Assembly: GCA_015056145.1 (NCBI GenBank)
Contig: SVGY01000001.1
Location: 1-64,000 of the forward strand
DNA length: 64,000 bases
Direction: 5' to 3'
Origin: Clostridiales bacterium
GTDB taxonomy: Bacteria > Bacillota > Clostridia > Christensenellales > Aristaeellaceae
The notes beneath the pieces were generated by a model. The model worked only from the letters and a program-made list of their open reading frames with translations, was not told the origin of the DNA and did not search any database. Below are positions 27,301 through 34,177 of the stretch, one piece after another (within the stretch, counting starts at the first letter, position 1; the number at the start of each line of letters is the position of its first letter). A program made the position numbers and the translations under genes.

Positions 27301-28158
27301 GGCATAGTCAAAAGGATCATCCTTCACCACAAGGTAAGGATAGGAACTGCTGCCGTTTACGTTTTTCAGGCTTTCGGTCTGGCCGCCATTGCTGGCGGAA
27401 TAATAGGTTACGGCATAAGCATTACCATACTTCAGCACAATGCCCTTTGTCTGATTCACTGCGGCAACGCAATTGGAATTGCCGGAGGGAGTGCCTCTGT
27501 ACACCTGATCGCTGGTGGTATCCACAACATCATAGTAGCCGGACGAACGACTTTCCATCATACGCACGGTATAGGTACGGGCTGCGACCGCCTGGGCCTT
27601 GAGGGATTCCAGATGGCTTGAATTACCCATTTCATAAGGAAGAACGCCGTAAAGGTAATCCTCTATATAAATGTGCAGGATTGTATACAGCTTGTATGTG
27701 CCAGAAGACTGCTTCACCGCCCGGAAGGAAAGGTCTCCGGGGTAAGGGTTTCCGCTTTCCCGGGCCTGCTTGATTTTCAGGCTGTTGGATGCATCTGTGC
27801 TGGTACGCCGCAGGATGAAGTAATTCCCCATCTGATACGTTTTTCCACCGTAATTCAGGCTAAGCTGCCCCGTAGAGGACTGAAAACTGACTGTAAGCGC
27901 CGTCCCGCTGGCAATGCTTCTTCCGGGTTCTCCATTGATCAGATAACTTCCCTGAGTGGTAATGTTGAGCGTGGATGGATTACCGAGCGATGAAAGAAAC
28001 ACTCTTACCATACCGTTTACGGGAGCGGACTGGGTAACCAGCTGTGCAGGAGTAATGCTAACGTCGCCAGTGTTCTGTGCCATAGCGGGAAAAGCGCCAA
28101 GGAGCAGTATCCCGGCTGCAATGGCGGCAAATACTCTCCGCCCGTAGTGCTTCAGCAT
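24400..28158 (-). CDS. Secreted SpoIID/LytB-domain protein with about nine SH3 repeats
   Basis: A 1252-residue secreted protein. Residues 1-28 form a signal peptide (VFAAIAAGILLLGAFPAMAQ). A SpoIID domain spans about 150-455, with VLPYEMGNSSHLESLKAQAV holding the Glu at the site of the catalytic Glu of SpoIID lytic transglycosylase, and the later GHGYGMSQRGA motif. From about 490 to the end come nine SH3b-type repeats separated by Pro/Glu-rich linkers; repeats 5-8 share the signature SLNLR-P, and the last is degenerate. SH3b domains bind cell-wall peptides. I set the start at the ATG at 28158, since GGAGG overlaps an earlier ATG. It probably cuts or binds peptidoglycan. The SpoIID domain suggests a sporulation link, but vegetative homologues are common. 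Confidence 0.88.
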   Translation of the reverse strand: MLKHYGRRVFAAIAAGILLLGAFPAMAQNTGDVSITPAQLVTQSAPVNGMVRVFLSSLGNPSTLNITTQGSYLINGEPGRSIASGTALTVSFQSSTGQLSLNYGGKTYQMGNYFILRRTSTDASNSLKIKQARESGNPYPGDLSFRAVKQSSGTYKLYTILHIYIEDYLYGVLPYEMGNSSHLESLKAQAVAARTYTVRMMESRSSGYYDVVDTTSDQVYRGTPSGNSNCVAAVNQTKGIVLKYGNAYAVTYYSASNGGQTESLKNVNGSSSYPYLVVKDDPFDYANPSSMVKSKTIYVDLQSASNSSTFISKLKTKAVASLQQKGYNATASNTTLLKLKAVAPHTPKYASPSRLYTKMDFTLTARTGASGTTATVTVTFDIFSELESMFSMGIQSSSNELWSARRNSSATAFVVEARRYGHGYGMSQRGAMYMGKQGYTYDQILGFYYEGCKRVQQSFVNKVINPESGVEDTEIEDPAELPEDESGKCTASVQLVSNLSTLAIRSGKSVSASVLIMLQNGALVEVLQSDGSWCLVRYGEITGYVPASSLKISGTPSGETAPVTDIQGFSVVSCNDFVNLRSGPSLSAQRVTTAPTGSVLTVFSVSGQWAHVQYGAVAAYVNMGYVSAVSKNYPGEQTDSPGNTAIVMTESGSGTVNLRSSASTSGAVLKQVPVSEKVTVLSDDGAWARIRYEDAEGYMMSQFLKYQAEDEIPPAQPDEPPVEESPSLPEESVMYVLENNTHLYERAQEQSPVLATFLAGREVEVLVSDESWTFVRVGQQTGYIRTAALGIRKPEDDSVQSPSQPPAEDGILIARVTTASGSLNLRAEPSLGSRVLLTIPRNATVEVIAYDSKWCSVRYAGVSGHAMTSFLSFEEGAPSVPEKPVPDTDYSSATVLTPSGSLNLRQQPVAGSRILRTIPRLAAVQVHSYGADWCHVTYGGVTGYVMTAFLSFSASPDSGIESTPPEAAPSVGTAVVTTANGSLNLREEPGYHAAVLVRIPQYATVEVLAKSADWTKVRFHVFEGYVVTSYLTFGGNLPDAEQPPVSAPSPGPEGEQQAWVSTVSGSLNLREQPSASARVLMQIPRGAQLTVLNRDDDWCRISYQNTGGYVMTEFLRFDAAPYAETPEQNPSMEENDSSKEETAVLPQMPPDIPETPEQEPPAVDDSITAEILSTEMDVLSQHVSVTIFPQNGQECPVYPEMDENSQPVAFLEEQSSVLVWMKGQDWCLVQYDPEDETKLAYIRTHHLQLTGE

Positions 28159-28200
28159 CTCTGGTTCCTCCATTTCGTAATACTTTCGTAATCATTTTGG

Positions 28201-28229
28201 ATTGTAGCACATTTTGCGAATCCTGTCTA
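28201..28229 (-). promoter_or_regulatory. Promoter for the SpoIID-like gene
   Basis: Minus strand TAGACA (28224-28229), 17 bases, TACAAT (28201-28206), with a TG extension before the -10. It lies about 40 bases before the ATG. Confidence 0.6.
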
Positions 28230-28267
28230 TAAAATGGCTTTTCCAATATATGTAAGCTATTTGAGCG

Positions 28268-29086
28268 TTACTCCGAAATCAAATTATGACAAATTTGTTT
28301 CGTTGTAAGGATTTCGGTGACGATCCCCGTATCTGCGTCACATATGTAAAGAATAGCGGATGTGTTTCTGCCAACATTCTGTAAATGCCTCATAATGGCA
28401 AGTTTACCAGGCCTTCCAAAAGAAACAAAAGCCTTCAGCGGCCGGATCTCTCCCCTCTTTTCATCCTGCAAAAACAGCCTGTATCCCACGCCGCGGATCC
28501 TTGTATACAGAGCGCTTTGATAAGCAGTATAGCATAAATAGGGAGGCAAAAGAAACAGGGAAAGATTGACCCTTCCGTGAAAAACCCCTGTTATTCCCAA
28601 AACAAACAAAAAAAGCGCAAAAAGATATGCCGCTCCTTGAGTAATCCTGCAAACAAGCCTTTCCAGGCCAAGTTTTTCTGAAGCAGCAACGAGAATTCTG
28701 GCTCCGTCCAACGGGAATACGGGCAACAGGTTCATCAGCGCCATGGACAGATTGCACACAAAAAAACAACGAAAAAAACCGTCTTGTATCCAGCCCATAA
28801 ATAGCGGAACTGCACCAAGAAGGCTCAAGGCCGGCCCTGCCAATGCGCAGACCACTTTTTTCCATGGAGGGAGCGTTTCATAACCGGATACATCCGCCAT
28901 GCCGCCAAAGGGCGTTATCTCCACCGTGCATTCCTTTGCCCCGCACAGCGCCATAACCAGCAGATGGCCGCCCTCGTGCAGCAGAAGCGCAGCCAGTGTC
29001 GCCACCACCAGGGCAGCAGGAGTGAAGACCAGCATGAGTGCAAAGAATATCCACCCGGCCGGGTGCATTTTTACCGAAAGCTTCAT
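28268..29086 (-). CDS. spoIVFB: SpoIVFB-like M50 site-2 protease
   Basis: A 272-residue intramembrane zinc metalloprotease. The active site is LLLHEGGHLLVMAL (HExxH), with the second metal motif NLLPVFPLDGARIL further on; there are about five to six membrane helices, followed by a cytoplasmic CBS-like tail of about 70 residues. In Bacillus SpoIVFB cleaves pro-sigma-K in the mother cell. The gene overlaps the SpoIVFA-like gene by ATGA, as in that pair, which supports the assignment. It is the last gene of the long leftward array. No clear terminator follows, so readthrough into the SpoIID-like gene is possible. Confidence 0.87.
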   Translation of the reverse strand: MKLSVKMHPAGWIFFALMLVFTPAALVVATLAALLLHEGGHLLVMALCGAKECTVEITPFGGMADVSGYETLPPWKKVVCALAGPALSLLGAVPLFMGWIQDGFFRCFFVCNLSMALMNLLPVFPLDGARILVAASEKLGLERLVCRITQGAAYLFALFLFVLGITGVFHGRVNLSLFLLPPYLCYTAYQSALYTRIRGVGYRLFLQDEKRGEIRPLKAFVSFGRPGKLAIMRHLQNVGRNTSAILYICDADTGIVTEILTTKQICHNLISE

Positions 29087-29781
29087 GGCGCATCTCCAAA
29101 GGAAAGAAAGCCGTTGCTCAACTCTACGGAGCGCCCGTTTCTGCGGTACTCAAAAGCCAGCGGTTTTCCATCCATCAAAGTAGCAAAGGGATCGCCTGCA
29201 TTCACTGTATCCCCTATTTCGCAAAAGCACTCCAAAAGGTTGCCATAAAGGGCCTCGGTGCCATCCGCATGACGGATACGCACAATGCGTTCTTCTTCCA
29301 TACCGTGGGCAATGCTCATGATCTCGCCGCCTGCCGCTGCCCTCACCTCAGAACCTACGGCAAGCATTTCTATGTAGGGTTCCTGCTCTGTCCAGGTATG
29401 GACGATCTCCCCTTCAACAGGCTGAAAAACCGTCACTGATCCATAATCCGCCCACACTTCCTGGATTTCTTCCGGGAACAGCGAAGTAACGAAGCTGAGC
29501 TTGCCGATACTTTCGTCCCATTTCGTGTTAACCCCTGTTTCCAGTGCGGAAAACACGCTCTGGCTTTCCGGCAGGTTGGCGGTACGCAGAGCCAGAATCA
29601 CCAGCATCAATCCACAGGACAACGCTATATTCTTAATCAGCCTGTCAGGCTGAAACAAAGACGAGGCTCCTTTTTCGCCGGAGCAATCGATAATGCGGTT
29701 TGTATTTTCCTTCTCAGGCGCAGGAATCAGCTTTTTTTCCTCTACCCATATGGCTTTAATGGTGGTGCGTTCCTTTTCCAT
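29083..29781 (-). CDS. spoIVFA: SpoIVFA-like membrane protein with LytM/M23-type domain
   Basis: A 232-residue protein with a cytoplasmic N-terminus, one membrane helix (IKNIALSCGLMLVILALRT) and a C-terminal M23/LytM-type fold (GEIVHTWTEQEP, AAAGGEIMSIAHG, CEIGDTVNAGDPFATLMDGKPLAFEY). The metallopeptidase His and Asp ligands are absent, as in SpoIVFA, which is a non-enzymatic regulator that holds SpoIVFB in check until signalled by the forespore. The overlap with spoIVFB is strong support. The start ATG at 29781 follows GGGAGGGG; that ribosome binding site is also the 3' arm of a terminator-like hairpin. Family by similarity of layout and context rather than strong sequence match. Confidence 0.72.
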   Translation of the reverse strand: MEKERTTIKAIWVEEKKLIPAPEKENTNRIIDCSGEKGASSLFQPDRLIKNIALSCGLMLVILALRTANLPESQSVFSALETGVNTKWDESIGKLSFVTSLFPEEIQEVWADYGSVTVFQPVEGEIVHTWTEQEPYIEMLAVGSEVRAAAGGEIMSIAHGMEEERIVRIRHADGTEALYGNLLECFCEIGDTVNAGDPFATLMDGKPLAFEYRRNGRSVELSNGFLSFGDAP

Positions 29782-29789
29782 AAAAAAAT

Positions 29790-29827
29790 CCCCTCCCAAA
29801 GCCAGCATATGCCGCATTAGGGAGAGG
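29790..29827 (-). promoter_or_regulatory. Terminator-like hairpin whose 3' arm is the spoIVFA ribosome binding site
   Basis: On the minus strand CCTCTCCC (29820-29827) pairs over 8 bp with GGGAGGGG (29790-29797) around a 22-base loop, and is followed by ATTTTTTT and then the ATG of the SpoIVFA-like gene. It could act both as terminator for ynbB and as a translational lock. Confidence 0.55.
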
Positions 29828-29839
29828 AAGAACGAATCA

Positions 29840-31078
29840 TTACAGGCAGCCTTTTTTCTGCATGTATTCAAGGGTTCGGATCATGGCCAGTTTACCGTGG
29901 CTGTAGGTAAGCCCGCCCTGCAGGAAAGCAAAATAGGGCTCCCGCATCGGGCCGTCGGCGCTGAGTTCAATGGATGCGCCACCTACGAAAGTACCAGCCG
30001 CCATGATGACCTGATGCTGATATCCGGGCATATCCCAAGGTTCCGGCAGCGCCATGCTGTCGATGGGCGATGCGGACTGAATTCCCTGGCAGAAAGCAAC
30101 CAGCCGCTCAGGAGTGCCGCATTCCAGAGCCTGAATGATATCCGTGCGTACAGCATCGTAAGCGGGAGTGGTTTTCATGCCCAGATCTGCAAAGATAGCA
30201 GCCGCCAGCGCAGAGGTGCGAAGAGCCTGCGCCACCACATGAGGGGCCATAAAGAGACCCTGGTAGAAGGGCTGATAGCTTCCCGCATAGCTGCCCACTT
30301 CCCGACCGATGCCAGGTGCGGTAAGCCGGTAACTGATGCGCTCAATGAGGGCTTCCCGGCCAACGATATATCCGCCGGTGGGTGCCAGCCCGCCGCCTGG
30401 ATTCTTGATGAGGCTGCCCACGCACAAATCTGCGCCGTATTCAGTGGGTTCCTTTTCCCGGACGAATTCGCCGTAGCAGTTATCCACCATCATAAATGTA
30501 TTGGGAAAATCGTTGTGGAGCATCTCTGCCAGTGGAGCGATATCCTCGGGCATCAGGCTGGGGCGGGAGGAATAACCACGGCTGCGCTGCACAGCCACAA
30601 GGCGGGTATTGGGTCTGATAGCCTTGCGGATGGCTTCCAGATCCAGCCGACCGTCTTCAGTCATTTCCACCTGAGAATAACTTACTCCCATTTCCTTCAG
30701 GGAACCCTCGGGGTTGCCCCGGGTGCCGATGACTTCTTCCAGGGTATCATAGGGTGCGCCGGAGACGTAGATCAGCTCATCGCCGGGGCGCAGCATACCA
30801 AACAGGCACAGGCTCAGGGCATGGGTGCCGGAGGTGATTTGCGGGCGCACGATGGCAGCCTCTGCGCCAAACACTTCAGCATAAAGCTTTTCGAGGGTAT
30901 CCCTGCCCACATCATCATAACCGTAACCGGTGGTGGGGGCAAAATGCCTTGAGGCAACACCCAGGCGCTGCATGGCATCCATCACCTTGGCCGTGTTGTT
31001 CAGATCCATTTCATCAATGCGCTCGAATGCGGCGGCGCATTTTTTCTCTGCGTTCAAAACAAGTTCCCTGATATTCAT
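29840..31078 (-). CDS. ynbB: YnbB: PLP-dependent methionine-gamma-lyase family (aluminium-resistance protein)
   Basis: A 412-residue pyridoxal-phosphate enzyme of the cystathionine-lyase-like group annotated as aluminium resistance. Seen are the PQITSGTHALSLCLFG cofactor loop, MMVDNCYGEF (Asp for the ring nitrogen) and the Schiff-base Lys in GSLIKNPGGG. The real reaction is not established. In Bacillus and many Clostridia it follows mutL, miaA and hfq; here it follows miaA directly, without hfq. AAAGGAGTG precedes the ATG. The gap after it holds a terminator-like hairpin before the SpoIVFA-like gene. Confidence 0.92.
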   Translation of the reverse strand: MNIRELVLNAEKKCAAAFERIDEMDLNNTAKVMDAMQRLGVASRHFAPTTGYGYDDVGRDTLEKLYAEVFGAEAAIVRPQITSGTHALSLCLFGMLRPGDELIYVSGAPYDTLEEVIGTRGNPEGSLKEMGVSYSQVEMTEDGRLDLEAIRKAIRPNTRLVAVQRSRGYSSRPSLMPEDIAPLAEMLHNDFPNTFMMVDNCYGEFVREKEPTEYGADLCVGSLIKNPGGGLAPTGGYIVGREALIERISYRLTAPGIGREVGSYAGSYQPFYQGLFMAPHVVAQALRTSALAAAIFADLGMKTTPAYDAVRTDIIQALECGTPERLVAFCQGIQSASPIDSMALPEPWDMPGYQHQVIMAAGTFVGGASIELSADGPMREPYFAFLQGGLTYSHGKLAMIRTLEYMQKKGCL

Positions 31079-31097
31079 CGGGAATCACTCCTTTATC

Positions 31098-32021
31098 TCA
31101 GGTATTCAAAAAGGCATGTATCTGCGCATCGGCGGTGGCCAGGGGGGCATTCTCTGCGTCCAACGGGACAAGAAGCTTTTCTCCTTTGAACCAGGTTTCC
31201 TGACGCTTGGCATAATGCCTTGTGCCCAAAACGATTTGTTCCTTTGCTACGCTTTGGGCAAGTCCGTCCCGCACTACCGGGATCAGCTCCTTATATCCGA
31301 TGGCCTGCATGGACTGGGCATCTGCAGGAACGCCCGATGCCAACAGTGTTCTCACTTCCTCCACCAGCCCAGCCTGGAACATTTCGTCCACCCGGAGGGC
31401 AATACGCTTTTGCAGCTTTTCCCTGGGCATCATAAGCACAAGGGGAAAAATGTCATAGGGGCGTTCCGGTTCCTCTCGTTTTTGCTGGCTGAGAGGCGTA
31501 CCGGTAAGTTCGTATACCTCAAGGGCACGGATGACCCGCCGCAGGTCATTGGGATGCAGCTTTGCTGCGGAAGAAGGATCGACCTGTTCCAGCATGGCAT
31601 GGAGCTGCTCCCGTCCGTCGGGCCGGGCTGCGATGCTTTCATAGCGGGAACGGATTTCCGGGTCACTCTTTTCTACACCAAGGGTCATGCCATGAAGCAG
31701 ACTTTTCAGATACAGGCCCGTACCGCCAACAAGCATGGGGGTTTTGCCCCGCTGCCATATTTGCTCAAAAACAGCTTCTGCGCCCTTTACATAATCAGCC
31801 ACCGCATATGGCTCAACCGGGCTCACCACATCCAGCATATGGTGCGGAATCCTCTGCCGGTCTGCTTTTGAGGGCTTGGCAGTACCAATATCCATGCCGG
31901 TGTATACCTGCATGCTGTCCATGCAGACAATTTCGCAGCCATGTTTCCCGGCGAGCTCCATGGCAAGACTGCTTTTGCCTGAAGCAGTGCAGCCCGTTAT
32001 AGCGATTATTCTGGGTTTCAT
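31098..32021 (-). CDS. miaA: tRNA dimethylallyltransferase MiaA
   Basis: A 307-residue enzyme that transfers a dimethylallyl group to N6 of adenosine 37 in tRNAs that read codons starting with U (i6A37). The P-loop is GCTASGKSSLAMELA; the DSMQVYTGMDIGTAKP segment and the RRVIRALEVYELTG motif are diagnostic. I use the ATG at 32021, preceded by GAGGGA; the longer frame overlaps mutL. It lies between mutL and ynbB in the conserved Firmicutes order. Its product is the substrate of MiaB, encoded 5 kb away in the same array. Confidence 0.96.
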   Translation of the reverse strand: MKPRIIAITGCTASGKSSLAMELAGKHGCEIVCMDSMQVYTGMDIGTAKPSKADRQRIPHHMLDVVSPVEPYAVADYVKGAEAVFEQIWQRGKTPMLVGGTGLYLKSLLHGMTLGVEKSDPEIRSRYESIAARPDGREQLHAMLEQVDPSSAAKLHPNDLRRVIRALEVYELTGTPLSQQKREEPERPYDIFPLVLMMPREKLQKRIALRVDEMFQAGLVEEVRTLLASGVPADAQSMQAIGYKELIPVVRDGLAQSVAKEQIVLGTRHYAKRQETWFKGEKLLVPLDAENAPLATADAQIHAFLNT

Positions 32022-32035
32022 ATTTCCCTCACAAA

Positions 32036-34168
32036 TCAGGTTCTTTTGAAGCGTTTTTCCAGTTGGTAGCGGGTCATTTCCGTTACGATTGGCCTGCCGT
32101 GAGGACAAGTGGGAATGGAATCGCTCTCCAGCATGGATTGAAGAAACAGCCTGATCTGCTCTTCGTTGAGTTTATCGCCGCCTTTGATGGCATGCTTGCA
32201 GGCCATTTGCGCCACCTGTCGGCGCATCTTCTCCTGAGAGGCGCTTCCCCGGCTTTCCTGCCACTGGTCAAGGGTTTCCAAAAGCAGCGCCTGTGGATCT
32301 TCGTTGACGCCAAACAGCGTGGGGATCGCATGTACCGCCACATTGCGCTCGTCAAACATTTCCACCTCAAAACCAGAATCCTTCAGAAACTGGGAAATCT
32401 CCTCCACCAGCGCCATATCCGAGGGTGAAAGCTGAACCAGCCGTGGAGAAAGCAACTGCTGTGAGAGCTGCTCTCCCTCCATCTGTGTCATCAGCCGGTC
32501 GTAGAGAATACGCTCATGGGCGGCGTGCTGATCCACAAACAAAAGGCGGTCTCCGGTCTGGAAAATCCAATAGGTATCAAAGGCAATACCCAGCAAGCTG
32601 AGAGCGGGCGTTTCGTCCTGTACAGGCAGGAAATCCAGCTGACTGGGCCCTTCCTGTACAGAAGCGTCATCCTGTTTTGTCAACGAAGACGGCAAAACTT
32701 CTTCACTGACTTTCTGCAAAGAAAGGGGCTCGGCTTTGTCTTTTGCCGCAGGTTTGGCTTCCACATGACGGGTTTCTGCCTCAGGCATTTCTTTTTCGCT
32801 GTCTGGCAGGGATGAACGTACAGGCATCTCCGACTTTGGTTCCGGCTGTTTTTTCAGAATAGAATAATCACCGGGTTCTGTTTCCATGTTTTTTTTCTCC
32901 CCGAACCCCTGTGCCGCACGCTGCACAGGCACAGGCGCAGAAGAAGAACGAAGGTTTGAGGAAGAACGATAGGGTTCCGTTTCCCGGAAAGGTTTGAAGG
33001 CTACCGGCGGCGGGGTATCCACCGCTGCCTCCGGATTGAGCACCGTAAAACCGTGAGGTGCTTTTTCCTTTTCAGCAGAAAGGATTTCTGCGCCTGGCAA
33101 TGACACCACAGAAAAGATTTCTTTTTCGGCAGGCTTTACCGTTTCTCCGTTTTTCTCCCCCATCAGTTTTTCGCTGAGGGTCTCCCGATGCAAGCTGTCG
33201 TATACCAGATTTTTTACTGCCTCCGCCACTGCCAGCTCGTTTTGGAAGCGCACTTCCAGCTTATTGGGGTGAACATTTACATCCACCTGTTGATATGGCA
33301 TTTCCAGGAACAGGGCGCACATGGGGAATTTGCCGATCATTACACGGCCTTCGCAACCGGCTTCCACCGCACGGCTGAGAAACGCACTGCGGAAAAAGCG
33401 GCCATTGATAAAAAAGGACTGCTGCTGCCGGTTGCCCCGGGATAATTCTCCAACACCCACATATCCCGTCAGCAGTACACCATTTTCGTTGCCTTTCACA
33501 GGCAGCATCTGCTTAAAGGATTCTTTTCCATAAATGGCAAACAATGCGGATTCCAGTTTTCCGTCGCCAACGCTGTGGTAGATGGTCTTGCCCTGGCTGA
33601 CGAACCGGAAGGATATTTCCGGATGGGAAAGAATGAGACGCAGCATATAGTCTGCCACAAGCCCAGCCTCTGTTGCGGGTTTCTTGAGGAATTTGCGGCG
33701 TACGGGAGTGTTATAAAAAAGGTCCTCCACCACAAAGGTGGTACCTACCGGCGAAGCAGCCTGGCGGATGTCCGCAAACTGGCCGCCCTCTACCTTGCAC
33801 TTGATTCCGTAATCCTCATCTGCAGTACGGCTGGTGCAGGTCACCTTGGCAACGGCCGCCACAGAAGCCAGCGCTTCGCCCCGGAAGCCCAGCGTGCGGA
33901 TATCGTAAAGCTGTTCCTCCCGCTCGAGTTTGCTGGTAGCATGGCGCTCAAAAGCAAGGCGAATCTGCCCGGAGGGGATCCCCTTTCCGTTATCGGATAT
34001 GCGAATGTACTCTGTTCCTCCGCCACGAAGCTCCACCGTTACATGGGTGGAGCCTGCATCGATGGCGTTTTCCACCAGTTCCTTCACCACAGAAGCGGGG
34101 CGTTCCACCACCTCGCCTGCGGCAATTTTTCCGATGATTTCCGAGGAAAGCCTGCGTATTTCAGCCAT
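32036..34168 (-). CDS. mutL: DNA mismatch repair protein MutL
   Basis: A 710-residue MutL. The N-terminal GHKL ATPase domain has VVKELVENAIDAGST, ISDNGKGIP and RGEALASVAAVAKV. A Ser/Glu/Pro-rich linker spans about 340-520. The C-terminal domain carries the endonuclease motif DQHAAHERILYD, plus ACKHAIKGGD and CPHGRP, so it is the nicking type found in bacteria without MutH. The last acidic residue of the DQHA(x)2E(x)4E motif is Asp instead of Glu. GGAGG precedes the ATG; the gene lies nine bases after mutS. Confidence 0.97.
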   Translation of the reverse strand: MAEIRRLSSEIIGKIAAGEVVERPASVVKELVENAIDAGSTHVTVELRGGGTEYIRISDNGKGIPSGQIRLAFERHATSKLEREEQLYDIRTLGFRGEALASVAAVAKVTCTSRTADEDYGIKCKVEGGQFADIRQAASPVGTTFVVEDLFYNTPVRRKFLKKPATEAGLVADYMLRLILSHPEISFRFVSQGKTIYHSVGDGKLESALFAIYGKESFKQMLPVKGNENGVLLTGYVGVGELSRGNRQQQSFFINGRFFRSAFLSRAVEAGCEGRVMIGKFPMCALFLEMPYQQVDVNVHPNKLEVRFQNELAVAEAVKNLVYDSLHRETLSEKLMGEKNGETVKPAEKEIFSVVSLPGAEILSAEKEKAPHGFTVLNPEAAVDTPPPVAFKPFRETEPYRSSSNLRSSSAPVPVQRAAQGFGEKKNMETEPGDYSILKKQPEPKSEMPVRSSLPDSEKEMPEAETRHVEAKPAAKDKAEPLSLQKVSEEVLPSSLTKQDDASVQEGPSQLDFLPVQDETPALSLLGIAFDTYWIFQTGDRLLFVDQHAAHERILYDRLMTQMEGEQLSQQLLSPRLVQLSPSDMALVEEISQFLKDSGFEVEMFDERNVAVHAIPTLFGVNEDPQALLLETLDQWQESRGSASQEKMRRQVAQMACKHAIKGGDKLNEEQIRLFLQSMLESDSIPTCPHGRPIVTEMTRYQLEKRFKRT

Positions 34169-34177
34169 AATGCCTCC

